A stretch of 14,822 nt of DNA, taken from positions 1 through 14,822 of the forward strand of contig JAEZKW010000107.1 in assembly GCA_023415375.1 (NCBI GenBank), given 5' to 3'. The position numbers and the translations under genes are program-made. The notes under the pieces were generated by a model. The model was not told the origin of the DNA. It did not search any database and saw only the letters and a program-made list of their open reading frames with translations. Shown one piece after another: positions 7,748 through 14,822 of this stretch. The first letter of the stretch is position 1, and every line of letters starts with the position of its first letter. The stretch comes from Bacillota bacterium. Lineage in GTDB: Bacteria > Bacillota > UBA4882 > UBA8346.

Positions 7748-10700
7748 ATGGTAAAAAGAACAACGGTTAAAAAGCACCTAATATGGCTGACAACTTTGAT
7801 GTTCATCGTATCCATCGCTGCGACTAATTTATTATTCACACCCAAAGTAAGTGCGGCTATACAGGCTTCTTATTATGTATCACCCACAGGTAGCGACAAC
7901 AACCCAGGGACTCTTAGCGCACCTTTTCAAACTATCACCAAAGCCCGCGATATGGTGCGCACAATTAACAGTAGCATGACTGGAGATATATACATATATT
8001 TAAGAAGCGGTACTTATAACATTACGAGTACCATTACTTTTGGACCACAAGACTCGGGATCGAACGGATACAGAATATATTATCAGGCTTATCCGAGTGA
8101 AACGCCTGTTTTGAATGGCGCCACCAAAGTTACAGGATGGACTCAATATAGCGGTAATATATATAAGGCTACCCTAGACCGCTCTACCAAATTAAGGAAC
8201 CTTTATGTGAACGACCAAAGAGCCTTGATGACCAGCAAAACCGTAACCGCCCGAGGAGGGTATGGGGCTTATACCATAACCTCCGGACAGGCTAGTTGGG
8301 CTTGGACAAGCGGCAGTACGAGTGATGGGGTTCAGTATAACATTACGGATGTACCGGCTATTTCCAGTAACAAAGATGACCTTGAGATAGTAAACGGTAC
8401 AACCTGGAATGAAAATATAGTTTGCACCAGGGATGTCATCACATCCAGTAATTATAGAGTATTACTTTTGCAGCAGCCTTACGGGGCGATAGCACAGACA
8501 CCAGGTTGGGGTGCAGCCTTTACTACAACCGGTACTCATACGATTTATAATGCATTTGAATTTTTAAATTCTCCAGGACAATTTTATTTTGACAAGACGA
8601 CTAAAACGCTTTATTACTATATTCGCTCAGGTGAGAACATGGCTACTGCCGATGTTGAGGCTCCTGTTGTCGAGAAGCTGATCGATATTGCCGGAACCTC
8701 AACAACCAATCGGGTTAAAAATATAACCTTCCAAGGCATTACCTTTGAAAATACCGATTATAGTCTGGTTAATGTTGGAGGGTCTTACGGCAAATCCACC
8801 TGCCAAGGCGCAAACGCTTTTATAGCATTTTATAACGACAACTGGCACAACACCAAGTATGATCTGCTTGATACGTTACCGGGAATGATCAATGTAAGCA
8901 GCAGCGACTCAATTAATTTTATAGGCAATATCGTGAAGCACAGCGGCAATGACGGAATTTCCATGGTTAACGATGTCGTCAATTCCAACATCACGGGTAA
9001 CTATATCACTGACATCACCTCAAGCGGCATAACGGTCGGCCATCCCCAGCATGTTTATATTGGAGACGGGGGATCTGGAACTCGTGAAAAATACGCTCCC
9101 GGTGTAGAAGGTGTATGTACCAATAATACAATCACCAATAATATGTTGTACAACATAAGCACTGCTCCCGGGTTTGGAGGATGCGCCGCCATCACGGCAT
9201 ATTTTGTAGATACGCTCAAAATCATGTATAACCAAGTGCAATCAACAGCCTATAATGGTATCCATTTGGGGTGGGGCTGGTGTAATTTCTTAGACTCAAC
9301 GACCTGTAAGAATAACACCATAAGTTATAACCGGATTATTAATCCTTTAACCAGGCTTCATGACAGCGGAGGAATCTATACTATCGGTCAGATGCCGGGG
9401 ACGAACATTAATCAGAACTATGTCCGCGGGGTACCTTCTAATTCCACCGGGCCTACTTATGGTTTGCACAACGATGAAGGAACTGCATACATAATTGAAA
9501 ATGATAATGTGCTCGATATTGATCCGGGGGTAACCTATACCATCAATTGTGAGGATTACGGGCAGAAACATGATTTAACCATTTTAAGAACCTATGCAAC
9601 CGTAAATAAAATGGGCAAAAATCCTCCTAATAGTGTCATTGACCCGCCGGTTGCGGTTTCGGATAATGTATGGCCGGTGACACAGTATAATACCTGTTTG
9701 AATTCTGGAATTCAAGAAAGCTACAGGAGCATTATCCCCAGTAACTTGTTATCTACTCAGGATTATGTATTTCCGGCAAGTTGTGCTGTTGTGACCGGAA
9801 CGAGTGTAAGTATCCGAAGCAGCGGGAATTCTTCAAACACGGTATGGTTTGCCCCTGCAGGAACTACCAGTTTTGTTGAGGGGCCTAATATGACCAAAGC
9901 TGCAGGAACTGCGACGTCTATTGCCGTTCCGACTAGTGCTGGAACATACAAGTTATGTATAGTGAATTCAGCAGGCACCAAGATAGGTGAATCGACAGCA
10001 CTATTGAGAGTGAGTGGAACAGTTTCACAGATCGAAGCGGAAAGTTATACGAGCCAGTCGGGTATTCAAGTTGAAAACTGCAGCGAAGGCGGGCAGGATA
10101 TTGGGTATATTGAGAACGGGGATTATGTTGTTTACAACAATATTAATTTCAGTAACGGTATTACAGGCTTTATGGCTAGAGTAGCCAGCGATGCCAGCGG
10201 AGGTAATATTGAGATCCGGCTTGATAGTATTACTGGCACTTTAATAGGGACTTGTTCAGTTGCCGGAACCAGCGGTTGGCAGACTTGGGCTACCAGAACT
10301 TGCAATGTTAGCGGAGCAAGCGGGACGCATAACGTTTATCTGAAATTTACCGGCGAAAGTGGATATTTATTTAACGTTAACTGGATTCAATTTACCAGCG
10401 GCGGAAGTTATGTAAGATTTCGTAATGTTGCTACCGGTTTATATATTGACGGTATGGGATCGACCGCCAGTGGCTCTAATGCATGCCAATGGGCCGATAG
10501 CAACAGTAACAATCAGCAATGGGCATTAGTCAACTTGGGAAGTTATCTGATGATTCAAAACCGTACCACCGGAATGTATTTGGACGGTACGGGCTATACT
10601 TCAAATGGTTCAGTTTGTTGTCAATATGACTATAGTGGCAGTAATAACCAGCAGTGGACGCAAGAAATTGTGGGAAGTTATGTTAAATTCAAAAACCGTG

Positions 10701-10804
10701 CCACCGGAATGTATCTGGATGGTATGGGTTCGACCTCGAACGGTTCAAATTTATGCCAATGGAGCAACAGCGGCAGTACCAACCAACAGTGGCAGATTCA
10801 ATAA
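7748..10804 (+). CDS. Secreted right-handed beta-helix glycosidase-like protein (GH141-like) with CBM6 and ricin-type beta-trefoil
   Basis: The 1018-residue protein has a Sec signal peptide (basic start, hydrophobic core 11-30, likely cleavage after VSA near residue 36). YYVSPTGSDNNPGT (42-55) and the following IYLRSGTY and YQAYPSETPVLNGA segments are typical openings of GH141/GH120-like beta-helix enzymes. The helix runs to about residue 680. HDSGGIYT (Asp539) and HNDEGT (Asp576, Glu577) occupy the places where GH141-like proteins carry conserved acidic residues, so these are the catalytic candidates; that is inference. A beta-rich linker (about 685-758), a CBM6 (about 762-883; EAESY, SGWQTW, LFNVNWIQF) and three QxW repeats (886-1018) follow. 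The last two should bind sugars and hold the enzyme on its substrate. AAGGGAGG (7733-7740) lies 7 bases before the ATG. There is no sorting motif or S-layer domain, so release into the medium is likely. A beta-helix lyase or a non-catalytic protein remains possible. Confidence 0.8.
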   Translation: MVKRTTVKKHLIWLTTLMFIVSIAATNLLFTPKVSAAIQASYYVSPTGSDNNPGTLSAPFQTITKARDMVRTINSSMTGDIYIYLRSGTYNITSTITFGPQDSGSNGYRIYYQAYPSETPVLNGATKVTGWTQYSGNIYKATLDRSTKLRNLYVNDQRALMTSKTVTARGGYGAYTITSGQASWAWTSGSTSDGVQYNITDVPAISSNKDDLEIVNGTTWNENIVCTRDVITSSNYRVLLLQQPYGAIAQTPGWGAAFTTTGTHTIYNAFEFLNSPGQFYFDKTTKTLYYYIRSGENMATADVEAPVVEKLIDIAGTSTTNRVKNITFQGITFENTDYSLVNVGGSYGKSTCQGANAFIAFYNDNWHNTKYDLLDTLPGMINVSSSDSINFIGNIVKHSGNDGISMVNDVVNSNITGNYITDITSSGITVGHPQHVYIGDGGSGTREKYAPGVEGVCTNNTITNNMLYNISTAPGFGGCAAITAYFVDTLKIMYNQVQSTAYNGIHLGWGWCNFLDSTTCKNNTISYNRIINPLTRLHDSGGIYTIGQMPGTNINQNYVRGVPSNSTGPTYGLHNDEGTAYIIENDNVLDIDPGVTYTINCEDYGQKHDLTILRTYATVNKMGKNPPNSVIDPPVAVSDNVWPVTQYNTCLNSGIQESYRSIIPSNLLSTQDYVFPASCAVVTGTSVSIRSSGNSSNTVWFAPAGTTSFVEGPNMTKAAGTATSIAVPTSAGTYKLCIVNSAGTKIGESTALLRVSGTVSQIEAESYTSQSGIQVENCSEGGQDIGYIENGDYVVYNNINFSNGITGFMARVASDASGGNIEIRLDSITGTLIGTCSVAGTSGWQTWATRTCNVSGASGTHNVYLKFTGESGYLFNVNWIQFTSGGSYVRFRNVATGLYIDGMGSTASGSNACQWADSNSNNQQWALVNLGSYLMIQNRTTGMYLDGTGYTSNGSVCCQYDYSGSNNQQWTQEIVGSYVKFKNRATGMYLDGMGSTSNGSNLCQWSNSGSTNQQWQIQ
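10403..10801 (+). repeat. Three in-frame tandem repeats, exact 135-bp period (QxW beta-trefoil)
   Basis: Units begin at 10403, 10538 and 10673, each opening with GGAAGTTAT and encoding about 45 residues. Each carries a G-Y/L-DG segment and ends in NQQW. Units 2 and 3 are very alike even in DNA sequence (for example CCACCGGAATGTAT in both). Three units make one complete ricin-B type beta-trefoil. Confidence 0.9.
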
Positions 10805-10886
10805 TGCTTTTGGCGCTGTTGTACATACCATTCAGGATAGGGCATGTCAAAAAAGGTTAGTAATATTAATAATATTTGATACGATT

Positions 10887-10960
10887 TTAAGGTTTAAACA
10901 GGGGGCGACCAAAAGGGTTGCCCCCTGTTTAAAATGGGCACTTTCCGCCTTAAGGTTTAA
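10887..10960 (+). repeat. Two copies of TTAAGGTTTAA, 63 bp apart, flanking the terminator
   Basis: Exact 11-base copies lie at 10887-10897 and 10950-10960. The second sits inside a weaker hairpin (CCGCCTTAA-GGT-TTAAGCGG, 10946-10965). The spacing equals about six helical turns. They may be regulator sites or a by-product of AT-rich hairpin sequence. Confidence 0.35.
10893..10933. terminator. Strong hairpin terminator after the secreted-protein gene
   Basis: An 18-bp stem starts with TTTAAACAGGGGGCGACC, has the loop AAAAG, and returns through GGTTGCCCCCTGTTTAAA, with only G-T type mismatch near the loop. A/T-rich flanks lie on both sides, so it could stop transcription from either direction, although the T-run is short. 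It separates the secreted-protein gene from the sensor-regulator genes. Confidence 0.8.
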
Positions 10961-10985
10961 GCGGATCATTTGTTGAACCTAATAT

Positions 10986-11014
10986 TCGTCATAAAATCCA
11001 AATTTTACTATAAA
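10986..11014 (+). promoter_or_regulatory. Possible sigma-A-type promoter for the sensor-regulator genes
   Basis: TCGTCA and TATAAA are separated by 17 bases, in an AT-rich stretch after the terminator. The -35 box is a 4/6 match and the -10 box 5/6. A transcript from here would have a leader of about 150-190 bases before the histidine kinase start. Confidence 0.3.
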
Positions 11015-11122
11015 TTTTAAGTTATGGTAGAAATTTTTCTAAACTTTGAAGGGTTTTACTTCGCTGCCAAGAAATCTAATTCTATGAATACCAAACGTTT
11101 GCTAATGAATTTTCTTTAAGTT

Positions 11123-11149
11123 AAGGGCCAATCATCCCCCTGGCCCCTT
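11123..11149 (+). other. Leader hairpin before the histidine kinase gene
   Basis: AAGGGCCA (11123-11130) pairs with TGGCCCCTT (11141-11149) apart from one extra C, across a 10-base loop, and CTTGTGTTT follows. It could be a weak terminator or attenuator in the leader. A TTG start at 11148 would sit inside this stem, which argues for a start further on. Confidence 0.35.
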
Positions 11150-11213
11150 GTGTTTAAAGAAAATGGTCACTAAGAAAACGCGGCCTCAAAGAAGGGGGAT
11201 TAACAAGTATAAG

Positions 11214-13046
11214 ATGATATCGGGAATGAAAAAAGAATTAAAGAGACAAATCGGGCAAACGCGCGCGTTATCGTATGGGTTGCTAAATAATTTATCCATA
11301 TCACAAAAGATGATGCTTATTTTTGTGGGCTGTGTAATTTTGCCCTTACTCATTCAAAATATATTTTATTACAGTTCGACTGAAAAAAACATCCAAAACG
11401 AAATGCTACAACGGTTAACCCAGTCATTAAGTGAGAAAACAAGCAAAGTTAATGGATGTATAGCCGGAACTATATCTCTGTCCTTTCGCTACAACACCAA
11501 TGAGGAGTTATATAAATTTTTAGATACCAAATACAGCAACCATCTAAATTATCTTGTCAACTACCAAAGTCAAACGAAGAATCTATTATCGGTTTTGGCA
11601 TACAACCAACAAGTAAGTCAATTGATACTTTATACGGATAACCCGACCATTTTTAATGGAGCACTCATTAAAAAAATATCCTCCGATAGTTTTAACACCC
11701 TTGGAGAAAAATTACTTGATCACAGGCTGGCCCCATTAACCCCTTCACCCAACGGACCCAAACTAAGAATAGCCTTAATTACGCAGCAGCCAAAAATTTC
11801 CTGCGACCGAAGTTTAAGCATTGTCAGGCCGCTCAAATATTACCCTGAATACGCCAACTATCAAAAGGTTATCCGAATTGATATTAATTTATCATATCTT
11901 TCCTCCATGCTTCGAGAAAGTGATATGTTTGATAATATAATCCTGGTAGACGCAAGTAACAGAATTATTGCCTCGGCCAATACTTATCATGAATTCGGCG
12001 CCTATGATATCTTTTCCGAAAAGAAACTAAAAAAAAGTATTGTTGTCCTCAAACAGCCTCTGGGGGATGTTCCCTTATCACTATACGGCTTTTACGATAC
12101 GAATATCGTTGCCAAAGAATTTACCAAAATGAGATGGGAAACGATATTCATTGCATTTGGCAGTATGCTCCTAGCGATTCTTTGTATACTGCTTGTGGCA
12201 AGCAATATCACTAAAAGGACAAAGCTTGTGGTAAACCTGTCGAAAAGCATCGCCCAGGGAAATTTTAAGCAAATTTGTCAAAATGAAATCGGAAAAGATG
12301 AAATCGGTGTTCTGGCTGATAGTATTAATCAGATGAGCCTTCAGCTGCAAACGTTGATCGATGAAGAATATAAGGCCCGCCTAATGAAAGCCCATTTGGA
12401 ACGGGAAACCGTACAGGCCAAATTACTGGCCTTACAAAGCCAAGTCAATCCGCATTTTATGTTTAATACTCTTGAATCCATCCGTTTAAGGGCTATGGTT
12501 AAGAATGAAGCCGAAACCGCCAAAATGATCATGTATATATCGAAAATGTTTCGGCATTTAATTGAGTGGGATGATGATATTATCCTTTTACGTGAGGACA
12601 TCAAATTCCTGGAAGAATTTTTATATGTTCAGAAATACCGGTTTGGAGATGAATTCGAATATAGTGTCACCGTTAGTGAGGCTGCCAAAAGCTGTCTTTT
12701 GCCAAAACTAATTATCCAGCCTTTAGTAGAAAATGCCTGCGTTCACGGAGTTGAGTCCATTTCTCAGCATCGAAGGATCGAAATTGGCATCAGAGTGTTG
12801 GACAGACAGATGTGGATATCCGTTTCGGATAATGGTATAGGTATTGCTGGACCGCGCCTTTTGGAACTGCAAAAAATGTTTCAAGGCGGTGAAAAGCTTA
12901 CTCATAGCGTTGGGCTGTATAATGTGTATCAGCGGTTGTATCTATATTACGGAAAAGACTTTACGATGGACATTCAAAGTCAAGAGGGACAAGGAACTCA
13001 GATCAGCATTGTTATCCCGGTTCGCTTCTCAAAGGAGGAGTTTTAG
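11214..13046 (+). CDS. Sensor histidine kinase, YesM/LytS type
   Basis: A membrane sensor that phosphorylates its partner response regulator, probably in response to an extracellular sugar. From the ATG at 11214 (610 residues) it shows TM1 (about 33-53), an extracellular double-Cache-like sensor region (54-307), TM2 (308-330) and a HAMP linker (to about 385). A His_kinase domain has phospho-acceptor His414 in NPHFMFN, and the ATPase domain has an N-box (Asn507 in PLVENACVHG), DNGIGI (Asp539) and SVGLYNVYQRL. The start is uncertain. ATG 11163 gives 17 more residues but has no ribosome binding site. ATG 11214 has GAAGGGGG at 11191-11198, rather far away. ATG 11226 is also possible. The stop overlaps the regulator start by one base, so the two are translationally coupled. 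Confidence 0.9.
   Translation: MISGMKKELKRQIGQTRALSYGLLNNLSISQKMMLIFVGCVILPLLIQNIFYYSSTEKNIQNEMLQRLTQSLSEKTSKVNGCIAGTISLSFRYNTNEELYKFLDTKYSNHLNYLVNYQSQTKNLLSVLAYNQQVSQLILYTDNPTIFNGALIKKISSDSFNTLGEKLLDHRLAPLTPSPNGPKLRIALITQQPKISCDRSLSIVRPLKYYPEYANYQKVIRIDINLSYLSSMLRESDMFDNIILVDASNRIIASANTYHEFGAYDIFSEKKLKKSIVVLKQPLGDVPLSLYGFYDTNIVAKEFTKMRWETIFIAFGSMLLAILCILLVASNITKRTKLVVNLSKSIAQGNFKQICQNEIGKDEIGVLADSINQMSLQLQTLIDEEYKARLMKAHLERETVQAKLLALQSQVNPHFMFNTLESIRLRAMVKNEAETAKMIMYISKMFRHLIEWDDDIILLREDIKFLEEFLYVQKYRFGDEFEYSVTVSEAAKSCLLPKLIIQPLVENACVHGVESISQHRRIEIGIRVLDRQMWISVSDNGIGIAGPRLLELQKMFQGGEKLTHSVGLYNVYQRLYLYYGKDFTMDIQSQEGQGTQISIVIPVRFSKEEF
13031..13040 (+). promoter_or_regulatory. Ribosome binding site for the response regulator GTG start
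   Basis: AAAGGAGGAG sits in the last codons of the kinase gene, five bases before a GTG that overlaps the kinase TAG stop (TAGTG). It supports the GTG at 13046 as the real start. Confidence 0.8.
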
Positions 13047-14602
13047 TGTATTCGATTTTACTGGTCGATGATGAAAAAACCATCAGGGAATATTTGCCCA
13101 AGGCCATCCCTTTTGAAAAGTACGGCTTTAAGGTAGAGGAAACCGCAATGAACGGTCAGGAAGCCCTTGAAAAACTTCCGATTATTAAGCCGGATTTGAT
13201 TTTGTTGGATGTCCGTATGCCGATAGTGGACGGGCTTCAATTTCTAAACCTATTAAGGCAAGGTGCATTTGGGAGCACCTTGGTGGTGATGCTCTCGGGG
13301 TATAGTGATTTTGCTTATGCGAAAGAGGCTATTAAATACGGCGTGGAAGCCTATTTGAATAAACCTGTCGATGAGGAGGAAATTATCCCCTTACTTGAAA
13401 AAATCCGCAAGAAACTTGATAGGTGTCGTAACAATGCCAAACTTGAGTTCATCCGTAGGCGTCTCAATATGCTGAATAATCTCTATAATGGTGCGGTCGT
13501 AGACAGGCAAACATTTTGCAATGATACCCTGATGACCTTCGTTTTGTTACCATGTCCTAATAATTTTGAAAACAACAATCCCCACATTATCATGGAGGAG
13601 TATCTTTCGAAGGTATTCGGTGAGCTTGAAAACTATTTATTTCGGATCAGGGGAAGTCAATATACTTTTTTACTTCCTCCGGAAATATTTGAACCGTTTC
13701 ATCATAACAATAAATTATTCATAGACAATCTTTCAGGGATATTTCGCGCACGCGCGCAGGAGAAGGAAATCAATTGTGCCATACTTTTAAACTCCTATAT
13801 TTTCGCGCCCGAGTGCGCTAGTCTGGGAAAAACCTTTAAAGAAGACTTTTCGGACCATATACAAAGAATGTTGACGGAACTTTTTTTCGCACCAACTGAA
13901 TTCATTGACTATGAACCGGGCCGATTTACGATGAGTATGAATGAGGAATTATGTTTTGAATGTAAGTACTTGGAGGAAATCAGGCAGCATTTTTCATCGT
14001 GCAATAAGGCTGAATTATTGAAATCAGTAGAAAAACTAATGGCTGAAATCGAAAAAGCGCATTTGGGAGTTGATTATATCCAGGAGATAAGCTATCGCGT
14101 TTATTACATCCTCCTCAACGAGATAGACATATCCGATAACCAAAATCAAGGTAAAGAAATTTTGGTTCGCCCGGAATGGATGGAGTACCCTTATTTTCTT
14201 TCATTTGAGAAATGGAAAGAAATGATGTTCTCTTTAATCATGGATGGTCTAGACTTTATTGAACGTAGATGTAAAATGATGAATCAAGGTATAAGCGGTG
14301 AAATCATCGAGTACATTCACTTGCACTATATGGAACCAATCAGTTTGAAACAGATTGCCGATAAGTTTTTTATGAATTCTGCTTATTTAGGTCGAGCTTT
14401 TCAAAGGGCTACGGGAGTGAACTTCAAGCAGTACGTCAATCAGATCCGAATCACAGAAGCCAAAAAACTTCTGCTCCATACCAACCAGATGATTTATGAA
14501 ATAGCGAATAAGGTTGGCTATACAGAGAGTAAATATTTCATTGTAAAATTCACCCGGGAAGTGGGTAAAAGTCCTACAGAATATCGAAACCAGCGCTTCT
14601 GA
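13046..14602 (+). CDS. AraC-family response regulator, YesN type
   Basis: A 518-residue cytoplasmic transcription activator paired with the upstream kinase. The receiver domain (1-120) has the acidic pocket Asp8/Asp9, phospho-acceptor Asp55 in LLDVRMP, Ser84 and Lys106 (NKPVD). A long middle region (about 125-410) of the kind seen in YesN proteins has no motif I can assign. The C-terminal AraC-type double helix-turn-helix (about 415-518) includes ISLKQIADKFFMNSAYLGRAF and ends with KSPTEYR. It starts with GTG. Proteins of this type in Bacillota usually switch on neighbouring sugar ABC-transporter and glycosidase genes, so the gene starting at 14805 and the catabolic genes upstream are likely targets. 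The family call is secure; the targets and inducing sugar are inference. Confidence 0.95.
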   Translation: MYSILLVDDEKTIREYLPKAIPFEKYGFKVEETAMNGQEALEKLPIIKPDLILLDVRMPIVDGLQFLNLLRQGAFGSTLVVMLSGYSDFAYAKEAIKYGVEAYLNKPVDEEEIIPLLEKIRKKLDRCRNNAKLEFIRRRLNMLNNLYNGAVVDRQTFCNDTLMTFVLLPCPNNFENNNPHIIMEEYLSKVFGELENYLFRIRGSQYTFLLPPEIFEPFHHNNKLFIDNLSGIFRARAQEKEINCAILLNSYIFAPECASLGKTFKEDFSDHIQRMLTELFFAPTEFIDYEPGRFTMSMNEELCFECKYLEEIRQHFSSCNKAELLKSVEKLMAEIEKAHLGVDYIQEISYRVYYILLNEIDISDNQNQGKEILVRPEWMEYPYFLSFEKWKEMMFSLIMDGLDFIERRCKMMNQGISGEIIEYIHLHYMEPISLKQIADKFFMNSAYLGRAFQRATGVNFKQYVNQIRITEAKKLLLHTNQMIYEIANKVGYTESKYFIVKFTREVGKSPTEYRNQRF

Positions 14603-14650
14603 AATAATGTAAAAACCTATTTACCTGCAGTGTAAATCCCTTTTTCAGAA
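14598..14650 (+). terminator. Nested inverted repeats after the response regulator, possible weak terminator
   Basis: TTCTGAAA (14598-14605) pairs with TTTCAGAA (14643-14650), AAAAA (14611-14615) with TTTTT (14641-14645), and ATTTAC (14619-14624) with GTAAAT (14632-14637) around a 7-base loop. The stem is AT-rich and interrupted, with no T-run beyond it, so termination is uncertain. Confidence 0.35.
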
Positions 14651-14761
14651 TTTGCAACGAAATTTAATGTGCCAATAAAGAGGTTTAGAAAATGGAGTTT
14701 AAGGTATTCTTTTTGGAATGACTCGTATTTTTTTCCATGTTAGAATTGAAGTAGTTGTCCG

Positions 14762-14781
14762 TTAACAATTAATTAACAATT
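14762..14781 (+). promoter_or_regulatory. TTAACAATT direct repeat before the last gene
   Basis: Exact 9-base copies at 14762-14770 and 14773-14781 start 11 bases apart, about one helical turn, so they face the same side of DNA. They lie just before the ribosome binding site of the next gene. That is very close for an activator site, so a role in RNA or repression is as likely. I see no convincing -35/-10 pair between 14651 and 14760. Confidence 0.3.
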
Positions 14782-14782
14782 C

Positions 14783-14790
14783 GAGGAGGG
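14783..14790 (+). promoter_or_regulatory. Ribosome binding site of the last, partial gene
   Basis: GAGGAGGG is a strong match but stands 14 bases from the ATG at 14805, longer than usual. A GTG at 14790 is in frame with that ATG but touches the site, so it is not a better start. Confidence 0.6.
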
Positions 14791-14804
14791 TGGATTCTTT
14801 AAAC

Positions 14805-14822
14805 ATGAAAAAGTTCATTAAA
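14805..14822 (+). CDS. Start of a further gene, 3' partial (possibly a sugar-binding lipoprotein)
   Basis: Only six codons are visible (MKKFIK), ending at the window edge. The basic start is typical of a signal peptide, and sugar ABC-transporter binding lipoproteins commonly follow YesM/YesN pairs in Bacillota. That identity is inferred from context alone. Confidence 0.4.

Noticed and set aside
10403..10801. Regular repeats as a possible CRISPR array
   Set aside because: The 135-bp units are in frame and encode QxW lectin repeats; there are no short identical repeats with unique spacers.
10605..10976. 123-residue forward open frame overlapping the end of the secreted protein
   Set aside because: It is an alternate reading of the trefoil repeats running through the terminator hairpin, with no ribosome binding site or known motif.
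11148..11150. TTG start for the histidine kinase
   Set aside because: It has no ribosome binding site and lies within a hairpin stem; ATGs downstream are preferred.

Overview
The window looks like carbohydrate-degradation DNA from a low-to-mid GC Bacillota bacterium. The evidence is the strong AGGAGG-type ribosome binding sites, the YesM/YesN-style two-component pair, a Gram-positive signal peptide, and closely packed genes all on the + strand. I see no tRNA, rRNA, CRISPR array, transposase or phage gene. The exact genus cannot be read from the sequence.

Bases 1-7318 hold four co-directional genes with small gaps, most simply one operon. They are a GH127-type (DUF1680) beta-L-arabinofuranosidase-like enzyme whose 5' end lies off the window, a PfkB-family sugar kinase, a GH65 glycoside phosphorylase, and a GH36 alpha-galactosidase. 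The three whose N-termini are visible lack signal peptides, so the set appears to act in the cytoplasm on imported oligosaccharides: two hydrolases trim arabinose and galactose, the phosphorylase yields a sugar 1-phosphate, and the kinase phosphorylates a released sugar. A fifth gene seems to have started at 7315, in ATGA overlap with the galactosidase stop and with a good ribosome binding site. It stops after 12 codons and looks like the stump of a lost gene.

Bases 7319-7747 are non-coding. Bases 7748-10804 encode a secreted 1018-residue protein with a right-handed beta-helix of GH141-like appearance, a short linker module, a CBM6 and a three-repeat QxW beta-trefoil lectin. It probably works outside the cell on plant polysaccharide or glycoprotein. 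A strong hairpin terminator follows.

Bases about 11163-14602 encode a membrane sensor histidine kinase (YesM/LytS type) and an overlapping AraC-type response regulator (YesN type). A further gene starts at 14805 behind a strong ribosome binding site. Only six codons are visible, beginning like a signal peptide, and in such loci the next gene is usually an ABC-transporter sugar-binding lipoprotein. The likely overall logic is sensing of an extracellular glycan fragment, extracellular cutting, uptake, and cytoplasmic breakdown. I did not find a clearly new defence or mobile system. The most novel points are the unknown substrate of the GH127/GH65/GH36/kinase set, the architecture of the secreted protein, and the broken junction at 7315.
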